48,161 nucleotides of DNA from Rhodocyclaceae bacterium (GCA_016791115.1 JAEUNL010000040.1:1-48161); one strand, 5' to 3'; positions 8,101-16,752 are shown, counted from the stretch's first letter. Program-made: numbers and translations. Notes: generated by a model from the sequence alone, not told the origin.

Positions 8101-10503
8101 TTACCTCACCCGCTGCCAGAGCATGCCGTGCGTGACGATGAACTGGTACTTGCGCGCATGCTCGCGAATCACCAGCGGCACCGGTTCCTCGCGGCGCAGT
8201 TCGAACCCTTCGTGCGTCAGGAACTCGCGCAGCGCGTCGGCGCTTTTGACCGGCTTGCCGTCGCGCACCAGGCCGCCGAGCCAGGCGCCGCGCGGCGTGA
8301 ATTGCTCGAGCCAGGTATAGGGCGAGAACAACGCCACCAGCCCGCCGACCTTGACCAGCCCGCGCGGCCCGCCGAGGCGGCCGAGCAGTGACTTGGGGCT
8401 CGGCAGGCGACACAGCAGGTTGGCCATCAGTACAGCGTCGAACTCCAGCCAGTCGGCGGGCAGTGAGGTCGCATCGGCCTGGCGGAAGCTCACCCGCGCG
8501 CGCTCGATCGCCGGATCGATAGTCGCGCTCAGGTCGGTGCCGAGTTCCCCTTCGTCCTTGCGGAAATAGGGCATCTCGCCGTCGCGCTGCAGGCGGCTCG
8601 CCGCATCGATGAAGGCCCGCGACAGATCGACGCCGGTCACGTCGCGGTAGCCGCGCGCCAGTTCGAAACTCGCCCGCCCGACCGCGCAGCCGATATCCAG
8701 CGCACTGCCGGTGCCGGCACCGAAGGCTTGCGCACCTTCGATCAGCCATTGCGCGCAGCGCTGCGGAAAACCGGTCGCGCCCTGCGGGCCGAATGCCCAC
8801 GGCATCTGCTGTTCCGGCGCGCCGTAGTGCAGCAGCAGATAGTCGTTGAGCATCTGCGCATCTTCGTACACCTGGCTCGCCGAGCCGGCCGTGTCGAGGC
8901 GCACCGCGCCGCCGTCGTGCGCCGCCTGCACGATGCGGAAGCCGGCGTGCTGGAAGAAGTGCGGCCGGAAGTGGAAGCGCGACCACACGCTCGCCTCGTC
9001 GCCGGTCGACACCCATGCGCCGCCGAGGATCATCTGGTGCTGGCCGTCGTAACACGGGCTGGAGAAATCGTCGTAATACGGATGCACTTCGGCGCCGGGC
9101 AGCGGATTGAAGTGGTCTTCCATCCATTGCCAGACGTTGCCGAACACGTCGTGGAAACCCGCCGAACTCGGCGTGCCCGCGTCGACCGGGCTCGACGAAC
9201 CAAACGCGAGGTTGAGGTTCCAGCCGCGTTGTTTCGACATCGCCGCGCCGTCGAACGTCATCACCGGGTCGTCGGCCACCGCGCGCACCGGATCGCGCAA
9301 CGCATTGTGCTCGGCTTCCGACGGCAGGCGGCAAGGCACGCCGTCGCGCTCGCTCTTCCATGCGCAGTAGGCGCGCGCCTCGTGGTAATTCACCTCGGCA
9401 GGCCAGTTCCACGGCATCTCGACGCATTCGAACAGCGTACGCAGCGTGTAGCGATGCAGCCCGGCCGGACCGTCGGGCACCCAGAAGGTCGGCCACTTGA
9501 CGTTGCGGAAGGTGCGCCACGACCAGCCGGTTTCGCTCCAGTATTTCTGCTCGCGATAGCCGCCGGCCATGACGAACTCGTAGAACTCGCCGTTGCTGAC
9601 CAGCTGCCGTCCGGCGCGGAACGCCTGCACGGCGACCTCGCGGCGGCCGTATTCGTTGTCCCAGCCGTAGGACGGCCAGTCGCGCGGCTTGCCGAGGGCG
9701 ACGCGCCGTGCCGGCACCTCGGCGAGTTCCGCAATCGGATAGTCGATGCCGGAACGCGGCGGAAACACCGCCGCCTCGCCGCGCAGCGCGGACGCATGCA
9801 GCGCCGGCCATTCGCGCGGGCGCTGCAGCAGATGCAACGGCAGTTCGTGGATCAGCACCGACGAGGTTTCGATATGGATGCGCTCGTGCTCGAAGCCCAT
9901 GAACAGCGACCACAGCGGATGGTCCATGCCGATCGGCGCATGGCCGTCGGCCAGGTCCGGGTGCGTGTCGATGACGCGGCAGACAATCTCGTACACCGCC
10001 TTGCGGTAGGCGTGCGCCTCCTTCAGGCTCGGCCACTGCATCTCGTTCTTCGACATGTCGTCCCAGCGCATCTCGTCCACGCCGGTTTCGAACAGCCGCT
10101 CGTAATACGGATTGAGCGGCGCGTCGATCAGCCCTGCCACGCGCATCTTGTTGATGTAGAGCGCGGGCGGATGGCAGTAATAGAACACCATTGGATGGCG
10201 CAGATGGTGATACGGCGGCCGGTAGAACGACTCTTCGGAATTCAGCGAGGCGAACAGCACCTCGGTCAGCGTCCACGTGTTGTCGAAGTAGGCGCGCACA
10301 GACGCCCGCGTGCAGGTTGCGAGGTTCGGCAAGGGCAGCGAGCTCAGCGTGCCATCGGGCTGGCGACCGGGGCAATCCTGCGGCGGCAGGCCGGTCCACC
10401 ACCAGGCCGCGCGCGGACCGCGCAGCTCGGCATCGAGTTCGCCGCGCAGATTGACATGCCAGGGTTCCGCGGTTTCGTGGACTTCCATTCTTTTCGCATT
10501 CAT
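8101..10503 (-). CDS. ovoA: 5-histidylcysteine sulfoxide synthase / ovothiol methyltransferase OvoA
   Basis: The 800-residue enzyme starts ovothiol biosynthesis. It couples cysteine to histidine C5 using O2 and a non-heme iron, then methylates the imidazole. Three domains are seen: DinB-like (about 60-225) with the iron-binding HERIHIE motif (H206, H210) plus an upstream His region (H103/H111); FGE-sulfatase/EgtB-like (about 265-525) with FGNVWQWMED; and a C-terminal SAM methyltransferase (about 575-800) with ALDIGCAVGR at 601-610. Length and domain order match the full three-domain OvoA and not the shorter EgtB. It stands alone, divergent from trhO. The beta-lyase needed to finish the thiol is not adjacent, as is common. 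Ovothiol is a redox-protective thiol-histidine. Confidence 0.95.
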   Translation of the reverse strand: MNAKRMEVHETAEPWHVNLRGELDAELRGPRAAWWWTGLPPQDCPGRQPDGTLSSLPLPNLATCTRASVRAYFDNTWTLTEVLFASLNSEESFYRPPYHHLRHPMVFYYCHPPALYINKMRVAGLIDAPLNPYYERLFETGVDEMRWDDMSKNEMQWPSLKEAHAYRKAVYEIVCRVIDTHPDLADGHAPIGMDHPLWSLFMGFEHERIHIETSSVLIHELPLHLLQRPREWPALHASALRGEAAVFPPRSGIDYPIAELAEVPARRVALGKPRDWPSYGWDNEYGRREVAVQAFRAGRQLVSNGEFYEFVMAGGYREQKYWSETGWSWRTFRNVKWPTFWVPDGPAGLHRYTLRTLFECVEMPWNWPAEVNYHEARAYCAWKSERDGVPCRLPSEAEHNALRDPVRAVADDPVMTFDGAAMSKQRGWNLNLAFGSSSPVDAGTPSSAGFHDVFGNVWQWMEDHFNPLPGAEVHPYYDDFSSPCYDGQHQMILGGAWVSTGDEASVWSRFHFRPHFFQHAGFRIVQAAHDGGAVRLDTAGSASQVYEDAQMLNDYLLLHYGAPEQQMPWAFGPQGATGFPQRCAQWLIEGAQAFGAGTGSALDIGCAVGRASFELARGYRDVTGVDLSRAFIDAASRLQRDGEMPYFRKDEGELGTDLSATIDPAIERARVSFRQADATSLPADWLEFDAVLMANLLCRLPSPKSLLGRLGGPRGLVKVGGLVALFSPYTWLEQFTPRGAWLGGLVRDGKPVKSADALREFLTHEGFELRREEPVPLVIREHARKYQFIVTHGMLWQRVR

Positions 10504-10554
10504 GGGCAGGCTCGCTTTGCTCGCTTATCGACCGGGACGGCTTGGCCGGGCCGG

Positions 10555-10560
10555 TATAAT
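10555..10560 (+). promoter_or_regulatory. -10 element of trhO promoter
   Basis: An exact TATAAT lies 25 bp upstream of the trhO ATG. No good -35 hexamer is present at 15-18 bp spacing, so the promoter may depend on other contacts. The transcript would have a very short leader. Confidence 0.55.
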
Positions 10561-10585
10561 CGCACGATCTTCGAGTAGACCGATC

Positions 10586-11311
10586 ATGTCCCGAATTGCC
10601 AACATCGCCGCCTACCGCTTCGTCACGCTCGACGACCGCGAAACGCTCAAGTCATCTTTGCATGCCGCCGCCGCGGAGCGCGGCCTGCTGGGCACCGTCC
10701 TGCTCGCCCCGGAAGGCATCAACCTGTTCCTCGCCGGGCCCGAAGCCGGCGTGCGCGGCTTCCTCGACTGGCTGCGCAGCGACGCGCGATTCGCCCCGAT
10801 CGAGGCCAAATGGAGTTGGTCCGACACAGTGCCATTCCAGCGCCTGCGCGTGCGCCTGAAGCGCGAGATCGTCACGCTGCGCACGCCGGGTCTCGACCCG
10901 GCCGCAACGCCCGCGCCGTATCTGCCAGCCGAAGAACTCAAACGCTGGTACGACGAGGGGCGCGACTTCCTGATCCTCGACACGCGCAACGAGTGGGAGG
11001 TGCAGGAAGGCAGCTTCGAGAACGCCATCGACCCACACATTGCGCGATTCGGCGAATTTCCGCGTTACCTGGAAAGCATCGAATCGCTCAAGGACAAAAC
11101 CATCGTCACCTTCTGCACCGGCGGCATCCGCTGCGAGAAGGCGGCGCCGCTGATGAAGCGCGCCGGCTTCGGGCACGTCTATCAGCTCGAGGGCGGCATT
11201 CTCAAGTATTTCGAGCAGGTCGGCGGCGCGCACTGGCGCGGCAACTGCGTCGTATTCGACGACCGCGGCGCGCTGCGCCCCGATCTCAGCCCGGCATCCG
11301 GCAAGGTCTGA
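10586..11311 (+). CDS. trhO: Oxygen-dependent tRNA uridine(34) hydroxylase TrhO (rhodanese family)
   Basis: 241 residues, the usual length of the YceA/TrhO family. An N-terminal ferredoxin-like domain (about 1-95, with GTVLLAPEGIN) is followed by a rhodanese domain (about 115-215). The active-site cysteine C177 lies in FCTGGIRCEKA, with a second cysteine at C183. The family carries out O2-dependent hydroxylation of U34 in several tRNAs as the first step to 5-oxyacetyl or methoxy-uridine. The ATG at 10586 follows a TATAAT box by 25 bp. It is divergent from ovoA and convergent with the rhomboid gene. Confidence 0.93.
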   Translation: MSRIANIAAYRFVTLDDRETLKSSLHAAAAERGLLGTVLLAPEGINLFLAGPEAGVRGFLDWLRSDARFAPIEAKWSWSDTVPFQRLRVRLKREIVTLRTPGLDPAATPAPYLPAEELKRWYDEGRDFLILDTRNEWEVQEGSFENAIDPHIARFGEFPRYLESIESLKDKTIVTFCTGGIRCEKAAPLMKRAGFGHVYQLEGGILKYFEQVGGAHWRGNCVVFDDRGALRPDLSPASGKV

Positions 11312-11312
11312 C

Positions 11313-11334
11313 CGCGGCGTGGCGCACCGCCGCG
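11313..11334. terminator. GC hairpin between convergent trhO and rhomboid genes
   Basis: A 7-bp stem CGCGGCG/CGCCGCG with an 8-nt loop fills most of the 27-bp gap between the two stops. There is no T-run, so it is not a classical intrinsic terminator; it could still stabilise the 3' ends or act with Rho. Confidence 0.3.
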
Positions 11335-11338
11335 CCGG

Positions 11339-12454
11339 TCACTCGTCCCGCAGGCCCTCGATCAGGTCGTCGGCCTGGCGCTGCAGATCGTTTGCCTCGT
11401 GCAGCCGCGCTTCGTCTTGCCGGCTGATCGCGTCCGCGGTGGCAATCAGCGCATCGCGGCGCAGTTCCGTGTAGCGGACCAGCAGCCGGCGCCGCTTCTC
11501 ATAGGCGCCCTCGGGCACCGTGATGCGACTCAGGGCATCCACCTGCACCTGCCAGCGCGGCACGAGTTCGTTGCGCATCTCGGCAACCGCCTGCTCCGCG
11601 CCCAGCTTTTCCTTGCGCAGGTTGTCGAGCAGGCCGTTGGTACGCGCGACCAGCGTGGCCTCCTCGAACGTGAGTTGTGCCAGCGCGCGGCCGAGACCCC
11701 CGTCTGCCGGCACGCGAACGATGCGCGCACCCTGCTGCGTCGCCGGCACGCGGTGCCACATCCAGGCACACGCCACAACCACCACGGCGATCGCTACCAG
11801 CGCACGCGCCGAATGCAGTTCGAGCGCGCGAACGGCCGACAACGGCCGCGCGAAACCGTAACCCAGGGCGATGCCGCCGAGCAGCCCGCCAAGGTGCGCC
11901 GCATTGTCGATGCCGGGAATCGCCACCCCGGCGAAGAGCGAATAACCGATGAAGGCCAGCGTCGACGAGCGGATGCGATTGAACACCGACAGCGGAATCG
12001 AGCCGGGTTCGGCACGCAGGTAGGCGAGCAGGGCGCCATAAATGCCGAACACCGCACCCGACGCGCCGACACTGATGCCGTTCGGGTTCCACCAGACGCT
12101 GGCGACATTGCCGGCAAGCCCGGCGCCAAGATAGAGCAGCAGAAACCCGGTCGCACCGTAGAGCCGCTCGACGATCTGACCGGCCTGGTAAAGCGCGAAC
12201 ATGTTCAGGCCAATGTGCAAAAGCCCGCCATGCAGGAACATCGCGGTGACCAGGCGCCACGCCTCGCCATGCATGACCAGCGGCGAATGGTTGGCACCGA
12301 GGTTCAGCAACACCGCACTGCCGATCTGCATGACGTTGCCGGCCATGCCGGCGCTGACGACGAATGCCAGTGCATTCAGCACGATAAGCGCAGTCGTCAC
12401 GTGCACGCGGCGCGCACGGCCGTAGAGCAGGTCGATGAAACGATTGTGTTCCAT
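11339..12454 (-). CDS. Rhomboid family intramembrane serine protease with long C-terminal tail
   Basis: 371 residues. The catalytic serine S132 sits in GASGAVFG and the catalytic histidine H187 in NAAHLGG; H80 and N84 in HGGLLHIGLNMF complete the conserved set, so the protease should be active. A hydrophobic segment at about 20-37 precedes the core. After the last membrane helix (about 215-232), roughly 130 residues form a charged, probably coiled-coil region (REKLGAEQAVAEMRNEL and similar), which is unusual in length and may bind a substrate or partner. The start is the ATG at 12454; the frame continues upstream into the FMN reductase gene and is not used. It is the last gene of a minus-strand run of redox genes. 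Confidence 0.92.
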   Translation of the reverse strand: MEHNRFIDLLYGRARRVHVTTALIVLNALAFVVSAGMAGNVMQIGSAVLLNLGANHSPLVMHGEAWRLVTAMFLHGGLLHIGLNMFALYQAGQIVERLYGATGFLLLYLGAGLAGNVASVWWNPNGISVGASGAVFGIYGALLAYLRAEPGSIPLSVFNRIRSSTLAFIGYSLFAGVAIPGIDNAAHLGGLLGGIALGYGFARPLSAVRALELHSARALVAIAVVVVACAWMWHRVPATQQGARIVRVPADGGLGRALAQLTFEEATLVARTNGLLDNLRKEKLGAEQAVAEMRNELVPRWQVQVDALSRITVPEGAYEKRRRLLVRYTELRRDALIATADAISRQDEARLHEANDLQRQADDLIEGLRDE

Positions 12455-12503
12455 GCAGGCGGGACCGGACGAAGCCGCGCGCGGCGGCAGCCGGTGCGAA
12501 GGC

Positions 12504-13079
12504 TCAGCCGGCGAGCTTGCCGCTGACGTCGAGCAGTCGTCGCACCACGCCGGCCACGCCGGCAGCCTGCCGCGCATCGGCCAGGTTGCCGTCGGCATCG
12601 AACGCAGCGCCGGCATTGCCGAGCGCGAACTGTTCGGTGATCACGAGACAACCGACGTTCTGCAGGATCTGGCGCAAATGCACAAGTCCGCGCAGTCCGC
12701 CGAGCGCGCCGGGCGAGGACGACAGCAGTGCGGCAATCTTGTCACGATAAGCGGAAACGCCCGGCTCCGGCGCGTGGGGTCGCGATACCCAGTCGATCGC
12801 ATTCTTGAGCACGGCAGGAATCGACGCGTTGTATTCGGGGGTGGCAATCAGCAGCGCCTGGTGGCGCAACGCCAGTTCGCGCAAGCGCAGCGCCTGTTCC
12901 GGCAGTCCGATCGAGGCCTCGAGATCCCCGTCGTAGAGAGGCAAGGGGTAATCGCGCAGATCGACCAGGGTGGCGGTCCCGCCTGCCTGGTCGACGCTGC
13001 GCGCCGCCGCGCGCGCGAGCTGCTTGGAAAAGGCATCGGTCCGGGTCGAACCGGCAATGACGAGAACGCTCGCGCTCAT
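12504..13079 (-). CDS. NADPH-dependent FMN reductase family flavoprotein
   Basis: 191 residues with a flavodoxin-like fold. The N-terminal phosphate-binding loop VIAGSTRTDAFSKQLA and the isoalloxazine-contact motif TPEYNASIPAVLKNAIDW are hallmarks of the NAD(P)H-dependent FMN/quinone/chromate reductases. Such enzymes carry out two-electron reduction of quinones or related acceptors in the cytoplasm. The ATG at 13079 was chosen over an upstream in-frame ATG because family proteins begin right at the first beta strand. It lies between the WrbA-like gene (78 bp upstream) and the rhomboid gene (49 bp downstream), consistent with an oxidative or quinone-stress operon. Confidence 0.9.
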   Translation of the reverse strand: MSASVLVIAGSTRTDAFSKQLARAAARSVDQAGGTATLVDLRDYPLPLYDGDLEASIGLPEQALRLRELALRHQALLIATPEYNASIPAVLKNAIDWVSRPHAPEPGVSAYRDKIAALLSSSPGALGGLRGLVHLRQILQNVGCLVITEQFALGNAGAAFDADGNLADARQAAGVAGVVRRLLDVSGKLAG

Positions 13080-13157
13080 GAAGGCTCCGTGTGGCTCAGG
13101 GGTCGGAGCCCGCATTCTAACCGCAGCGCCGACCCGGTCAGCGGCACACGATCGATG

Positions 13158-13724
13158 TCAGGCCTTGCGCAGCTTAGCCGCGAGCTGGGCGACCCGCTCG
13201 CCGTAGAGCCGCGCGGTTTCGAGGTCGCCCTCGGGCGGCGCCACGTCCGCGCCAACGTCGGAGTCGGATTGCGCCATGGCGCCGGTGAACGCCCCCATGC
13301 GATTGATGTCGTTGCGCTGCGCCTTGCTCGAATTGGACGGCAGCAGCCCGGTGCCGACCCAGATCATGCCGTGCTGCATGGCGAGGGTGACAAAGTAGGC
13401 CAGCGTCGAATGCTTGTCGCCGTTGAGCGAGGCGGAATTGGTGAAGCCGCCAGCCACCTTGTCTTTCCATGCCTGCGTGAACCACGCCTTCGAGGTCTTG
13501 TCGGCAAACACCTTGAACTCTCCCGACGGGCCGCCCATGTAGGTCGGCGCGCCGAATACGATGGCATCGGCGGCGTCGAGCGCAGCCCAGTTCGCCTCGG
13601 CCTCCGCGACCGGGATCAGCGTGACGTGCGCGCCAGGAACACGCCCCGCGCCCTCCGCGACGGCCTGCGCCTGGCGTGCCGTGTGGCCGTAACCGCTGTG
13701 ATAGACGACTGCAACCGTGGTCAT
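13158..13724 (-). CDS. WrbA-like flavodoxin family NAD(P)H:quinone oxidoreductase
   Basis: 188 residues. VVYHSGYGHTARQAQAVAEG is the FMN phosphate loop of WrbA/flavodoxin-like proteins, and GAPTYMGGPSGEFKVFADK is the conserved flavin-contact segment. The likely role is reduction of quinones without semiquinone formation, in the cytoplasm. An AGAGGAGA ribosome binding site precedes the ATG at 13724, which therefore is preferred over the in-frame ATG at 13757. The gene sits 51 bp after the pirin gene. Sequence details differ enough from E. coli WrbA that the symbol is withheld. Confidence 0.88.
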   Translation of the reverse strand: MTTVAVVYHSGYGHTARQAQAVAEGAGRVPGAHVTLIPVAEAEANWAALDAADAIVFGAPTYMGGPSGEFKVFADKTSKAWFTQAWKDKVAGGFTNSASLNGDKHSTLAYFVTLAMQHGMIWVGTGLLPSNSSKAQRNDINRMGAFTGAMAQSDSDVGADVAPPEGDLETARLYGERVAQLAAKLRKA

Positions 13725-13775
13725 GCTGTTCTCCTCTCTTGCGGGTTGAAATTGCATCTGTGAAACTCGGCCCGA

Positions 13776-14477
13776 TCAGGCCGGCAGGTCGAACAACAGT
13801 ACCTCGCCGTCACCGCCGATGCCTTCGAGGCGTATCGCCTGCGCCCCGATGCGCGCGCCATCACCGGCCTCGAGCGACAGGCCGTCGAGGCTCACCCGGC
13901 CGCGCGCCACATGCAGATAGCCGACGCGAGATGGCGCGATCTCGCAAGCCACCTTTTCGCCGACGCCGAGCAGCGCAGCATGCACCGTCGCATCCTGATG
14001 GATCGTCACGCTGCCGTCGCGGCCGTCGTTCGATGCGATCAGGCGCAGGCGGCCGCGCTTGTCCGCGTCGGCAAAGCGCGTCTGCTCGTAGCTCGGCCGG
14101 ATGCCGATCACATTCGGCACGATCCAGATCTGCAGCAGGTGCACCGGCTTGTCGTTCGACGGGTTGAACTCGCTGTGCATCACGCCCTTGCCGGCGCTCA
14201 TGCGCTGGACGTCCCCCGTCTCGATGATGGTGCCGTTGCCCATGCTGTCCCTGTGCTGCAGCGAACCGTCGAGCACGTAGGTGATGATCTCCATGTCGCG
14301 ATGGCCGTGCATGCCGAAACCCATGCCGGGCGCGACGCGGTCGTCGTTGATCACGCGCAGGGCGCCCCACCCCATCTGCGCCGGATCGTAATAATCGGCA
14401 AACGAGAACGTGTGGTAGGTGTCCAGCCAGCCATGGTTGGCATGGCCCCGTTCGCTCGACTTGCGTACCTGGATCAT
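13776..14477 (-). CDS. Pirin family protein (YhhW-like bicupin)
   Basis: 233 residues with the standard pirin opening IQVRKSSERGHANHGWLDT and the metal-binding signature MHGHRDMEIITYVL (His-x-His plus Glu), followed by HRDSMGN and MHSEFNP. Bacterial relatives such as YhhW have quercetinase activity; others regulate metabolism. The first cupin carries a full ligand set. The start is the ATG at 14477. The upstream extension to 14552 lies in the shared regulatory region and is not counted. It is the first gene of the WrbA/FMN-reductase/rhomboid run and diverges from the LysR regulator, which is a common arrangement. Confidence 0.93.
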   Translation of the reverse strand: MIQVRKSSERGHANHGWLDTYHTFSFADYYDPAQMGWGALRVINDDRVAPGMGFGMHGHRDMEIITYVLDGSLQHRDSMGNGTIIETGDVQRMSAGKGVMHSEFNPSNDKPVHLLQIWIVPNVIGIRPSYEQTRFADADKRGRLRLIASNDGRDGSVTIHQDATVHAALLGVGEKVACEIAPSRVGYLHVARGRVSLDGLSLEAGDGARIGAQAIRLEGIGGDGEVLLFDLPA

Positions 14478-14597
14478 GGCTTTGCTCCGTTTCCGGCGGC
14501 CGCAGATGGCGGCGCCCTTCGCTGTGGCGAGTGATGAATTTCTCTCAACCACAGAACGAATATAGGACGTACCCGATGTCGTGACCAGCGACCATTT

Positions 14598-14624
14598 TTC
14601 AACGTAATATTCAGTTTAATTCAA
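14598..14624. promoter_or_regulatory. AT-rich segment with repeated TTCA, candidate LysR binding region
   Basis: In the 169-bp gap between pirin and lysR, an AT-rich stretch contains TTCAA at 14598-14602 and again at 14620-14624, with TTCA between them. LysR regulators typically bind such AT-rich sites upstream of the divergent target. No perfect palindrome was found, so the exact site is uncertain. Confidence 0.3.
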
Positions 14625-14646
14625 CCAACTTCGCGATTACCGGGTC

Positions 14647-15573
14647 ATGCGCATCACGCTAGAAGCCCTGCAGATCCTCGACGCCATCGACACGCGCGGC
14701 AGTTTCGCGGCCGCGGCCGAGTCACTTCATCGCGTGCCGTCGGCTCTGACCCACGCGATCCGCAAGCTGGAAGACGACCTCGCGGTGACGCTGTACGTGC
14801 GCGATGGCCGGCGCGCCGTGCTGACACCGGCCGGCCGAACCCTGCTCGACGAAGGGCGCCACCTGCTTCGCGCCGCCGGCGAACTCGAATGCCGCGTCAA
14901 GCGCGTCGCCACGGGCTGGGAGAACGAACTGCGCATCGCGCTCGACGCCGTGATCGATCCGCGCGACTTTCTGCCGCTTGTCGAGCTTTTCTACCGCGAG
15001 ACAAGCAGCATCAGCAGCACCCGGTTGCGCCTGACAACCGAAGTGCTCGGCGGCACCTGGGACGCGCTGCTGACCAATCGCACCGACCTCGCGGTGGGCG
15101 CCTTGGGCGACGCGCCCTCCGGCGGCGGCTTGCGCACGCAGCCTTTCGGCCAGGCAGCGTTCTGCTTCGCGGTGGCGCCGCATCACCCGCTCGCGAGCGC
15201 AACCGAACCGCTGACCGAGCGCGAGATCGTCGCGCATCGCGCCATCGTCATTGCCGACACGTCGCGCCAGTTGCTCGCGCGCGAGGCCGGCCTGATCGGC
15301 GGACAGGACACCCTGACCGTGCCCGACATCGCTTCGAAGGTTGCTGCCCAGGTGGCCGGGCTGGGCGTCGGTTACCTGTTGCGCAGGACGGCAGAGGAAG
15401 AAGCGGCGGCGGGACGGTTGGTGATCAAGCGCGTGGCGAGCGCCCGTCCGGCGACGCCCGCGCATCTGGCATGGCGCAGCCAGCACGAAGGTCGCGCGAT
15501 CGAATGGTTTCTCGAACACCTGACGGATCCGCGCGCTTCCGCGGCCCTGCTGCGCAACCCCGCAGGCGCGTAG
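14647..15573 (+). CDS. LysR family transcriptional regulator
   Basis: 308 residues, the normal size. The N-terminal winged helix-turn-helix covers about 2-60 (LEALQILDAIDTRGSFAAAAESL, then VPSALTHAIRKLED), and the rest is the substrate-binding effector domain (about 92-295, with LRIALDAVIDP and DLAVGAL). It is divergent from the pirin gene and probably controls the pirin-WrbA-FMN reductase-rhomboid run. The effector is unknown; a quinone or other electrophile is plausible from the gene content. The two genes that follow on the same strand begin only 12 bp downstream. Confidence 0.93.
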   Translation: MRITLEALQILDAIDTRGSFAAAAESLHRVPSALTHAIRKLEDDLAVTLYVRDGRRAVLTPAGRTLLDEGRHLLRAAGELECRVKRVATGWENELRIALDAVIDPRDFLPLVELFYRETSSISSTRLRLTTEVLGGTWDALLTNRTDLAVGALGDAPSGGGLRTQPFGQAAFCFAVAPHHPLASATEPLTEREIVAHRAIVIADTSRQLLAREAGLIGGQDTLTVPDIASKVAAQVAGLGVGYLLRRTAEEEAAAGRLVIKRVASARPATPAHLAWRSQHEGRAIEWFLEHLTDPRASAALLRNPAGA

Positions 15574-15585
15574 AATCCCGATGGT

Positions 15586-16167
15586 ATGAGTAATCGAGGT
15601 GACATCAAGGGCGAGCTGCGCATCGATGCGCCGCACGTGAAGCTGGCCGGCCTGCGGCTGAAGCAGCTCGCGCGCGAGATCGACGACGGGCTCGCGAATT
15701 CGAGCGATGACGTGACGGTGTCAACCCAGGCGTTCTCGACGGCCCTGACCTTCGCCGCGATCCAGATCCGCAATTCGCTAGCGCTGCTTGCGGCGGATGT
15801 GCAGCGACTGGGCGACCACATCCTGCTTGCGTCGGACAGCGTCAAGGTAGCCGACGTCGACCGCGCCTGCGGCGATCTGCGGCTGCGCGTGCGCGATCTG
15901 TTCGCGCTGCGCAATGCCTGCCACCCGCATCGCTTCGCGGACTGGGAAACCCCGCTGGTGCTTGACGCGCGCACGCGCATCGCGGGCTGCCTGCGCAATT
16001 TTGCGCGCTACTGCACGCTGGTGTCGGCGATGATCCTTCACGCGGATCGCATGCAGGCCGACGGCAGTGCGGACATCGGCGTCAGCCTCGACCTCGATCT
16101 CGCGCACCAGCTCGCCGCGATAGCGGCGCGTGCGCGCAGGCCGATTCCCTTGTGGAGGTACCAGTGA
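15586..16167 (+). CDS. Conserved-looking hypothetical cytoplasmic protein
   Basis: 193 residues, no family recognised. The protein is predicted mostly helical and soluble, with no signal peptide or membrane segment; Asp and Arg are frequent (KVADVDRACGDLRLRVRDLF). It follows the LysR gene by 12 bp. A TAGAAT hexamer at 15571-15576, overlapping the LysR stop, could be a -10 element; if so, the transcript would be leaderless or nearly so. Its stop overlaps the start of the lipoprotein gene by 4 bp (GTGA). An ATG at 15581 is out of frame. Confidence 0.65.
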   Translation: MSNRGDIKGELRIDAPHVKLAGLRLKQLAREIDDGLANSSDDVTVSTQAFSTALTFAAIQIRNSLALLAADVQRLGDHILLASDSVKVADVDRACGDLRLRVRDLFALRNACHPHRFADWETPLVLDARTRIAGCLRNFARYCTLVSAMILHADRMQADGSADIGVSLDLDLAHQLAAIAARARRPIPLWRYQ

Positions 16168-16382
16168 GCGTGCACATCCGGAAGATCACACTCGTTGCCG
16201 CATTCGCCGCCGTGCTGCTGTGCGCTGCGTGCTCCCGAGAGGCGCCTCCGCCGCCGCCCGCCACGCGGCCGGGCGTGTTCGATCCGCAAATCAAGGCAAT
16301 GGAAGCGGCACGCAACATCGAAGGCGCACTCAAGGAAGGCGAGGAAGCGCGGCGGCGCCAGCTCGACGCCGCGGAGAAGTGA
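16164..16382 (+). CDS. Small putative lipoprotein
   Basis: 72 residues from a GTG at 16164 that overlaps the preceding stop (GTGA). A hydrophobic stretch ending in the lipobox LCAAC predicts lipidation and anchoring to the outer or inner membrane. The mature part has a run of prolines (PPPPP) and a short charged helix (IKAMEAARNIEGALKEGEEA). An ATG at 16152 is an alternative start that adds four residues. Small proline-rich lipoproteins with a helical tail of this type are widespread in Betaproteobacteria, but their function is unknown. Confidence 0.75.
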   Translation: MSVHIRKITLVAAFAAVLLCAACSREAPPPPPATRPGVFDPQIKAMEAARNIEGALKEGEEARRRQLDAAEK

Positions 16383-16391
16383 GCGCGGTTC

Positions 16392-16408
16392 GCCCGGCCC
16401 TGCCGGGC
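16392..16408. terminator. GC hairpin between convergent lipoprotein and arsR genes
   Basis: GCCCGGC-CCT-GCCGGGC is a perfect 7-bp stem with a 3-nt loop in the 34-bp gap between convergent stops. There is no T-run, so intrinsic termination is doubtful. Confidence 0.35.
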
Positions 16409-16416
16409 CGGCCGGA

Positions 16417-16752
16417 TCAATCCGGCGCCAGCTCCGTGCCACGGCCGGCGCGACGCGCGGCGATGCGGCCGACGTTGCCGCACACCAGGTCGCACAACTG
16501 CAGCGTCTCTTCGTCGGCAACGCGATAGATGGTGGATGTGCCGCGCCTCTCGCGTGCCAGCAGGCCGGCGTCGAACAGCACCTCGAGGTGTTTCGACACG
16601 TTGGACTGCGTTGCATCGAGCGCCTCGACCAGCTGCCCCACGCTGCGCTCGCCCAGACGCAGTTCGGACAACAGCCGCAGCCGCTGCGGCTCGGCCAACG
16701 CGCGGAAGTAGTGCGCCACCTGATCCAGCGCATCCGGGTTCAGCTTTTTCAT
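16417..16752 (-). CDS. ArsR family transcriptional regulator
   Basis: 111 residues with the ArsR/SmtB winged helix (LAEPQRLRLLSEL, recognition helix TQSNVSKHLEVLFDAGLL, wing RRGTSTIYRV). The alpha-3 ELCVC metal site of ArsR/SmtB is absent: the corresponding stretch reads ELRLGERSV. Instead, two cysteines, C87 and C91 (LCDLVCG), lie in the C-terminal helix, which could form a metal or thiol-redox sensing site. It is divergent from the MFP-RND-DUF2892 operon, and a perfect inverted repeat covers the operon promoter. Repression of the pump and release on ligand or oxidation is inferred. Confidence 0.92.
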   Translation of the reverse strand: MKKLNPDALDQVAHYFRALAEPQRLRLLSELRLGERSVGQLVEALDATQSNVSKHLEVLFDAGLLARERRGTSTIYRVADEETLQLCDLVCGNVGRIAARRAGRGTELAPD

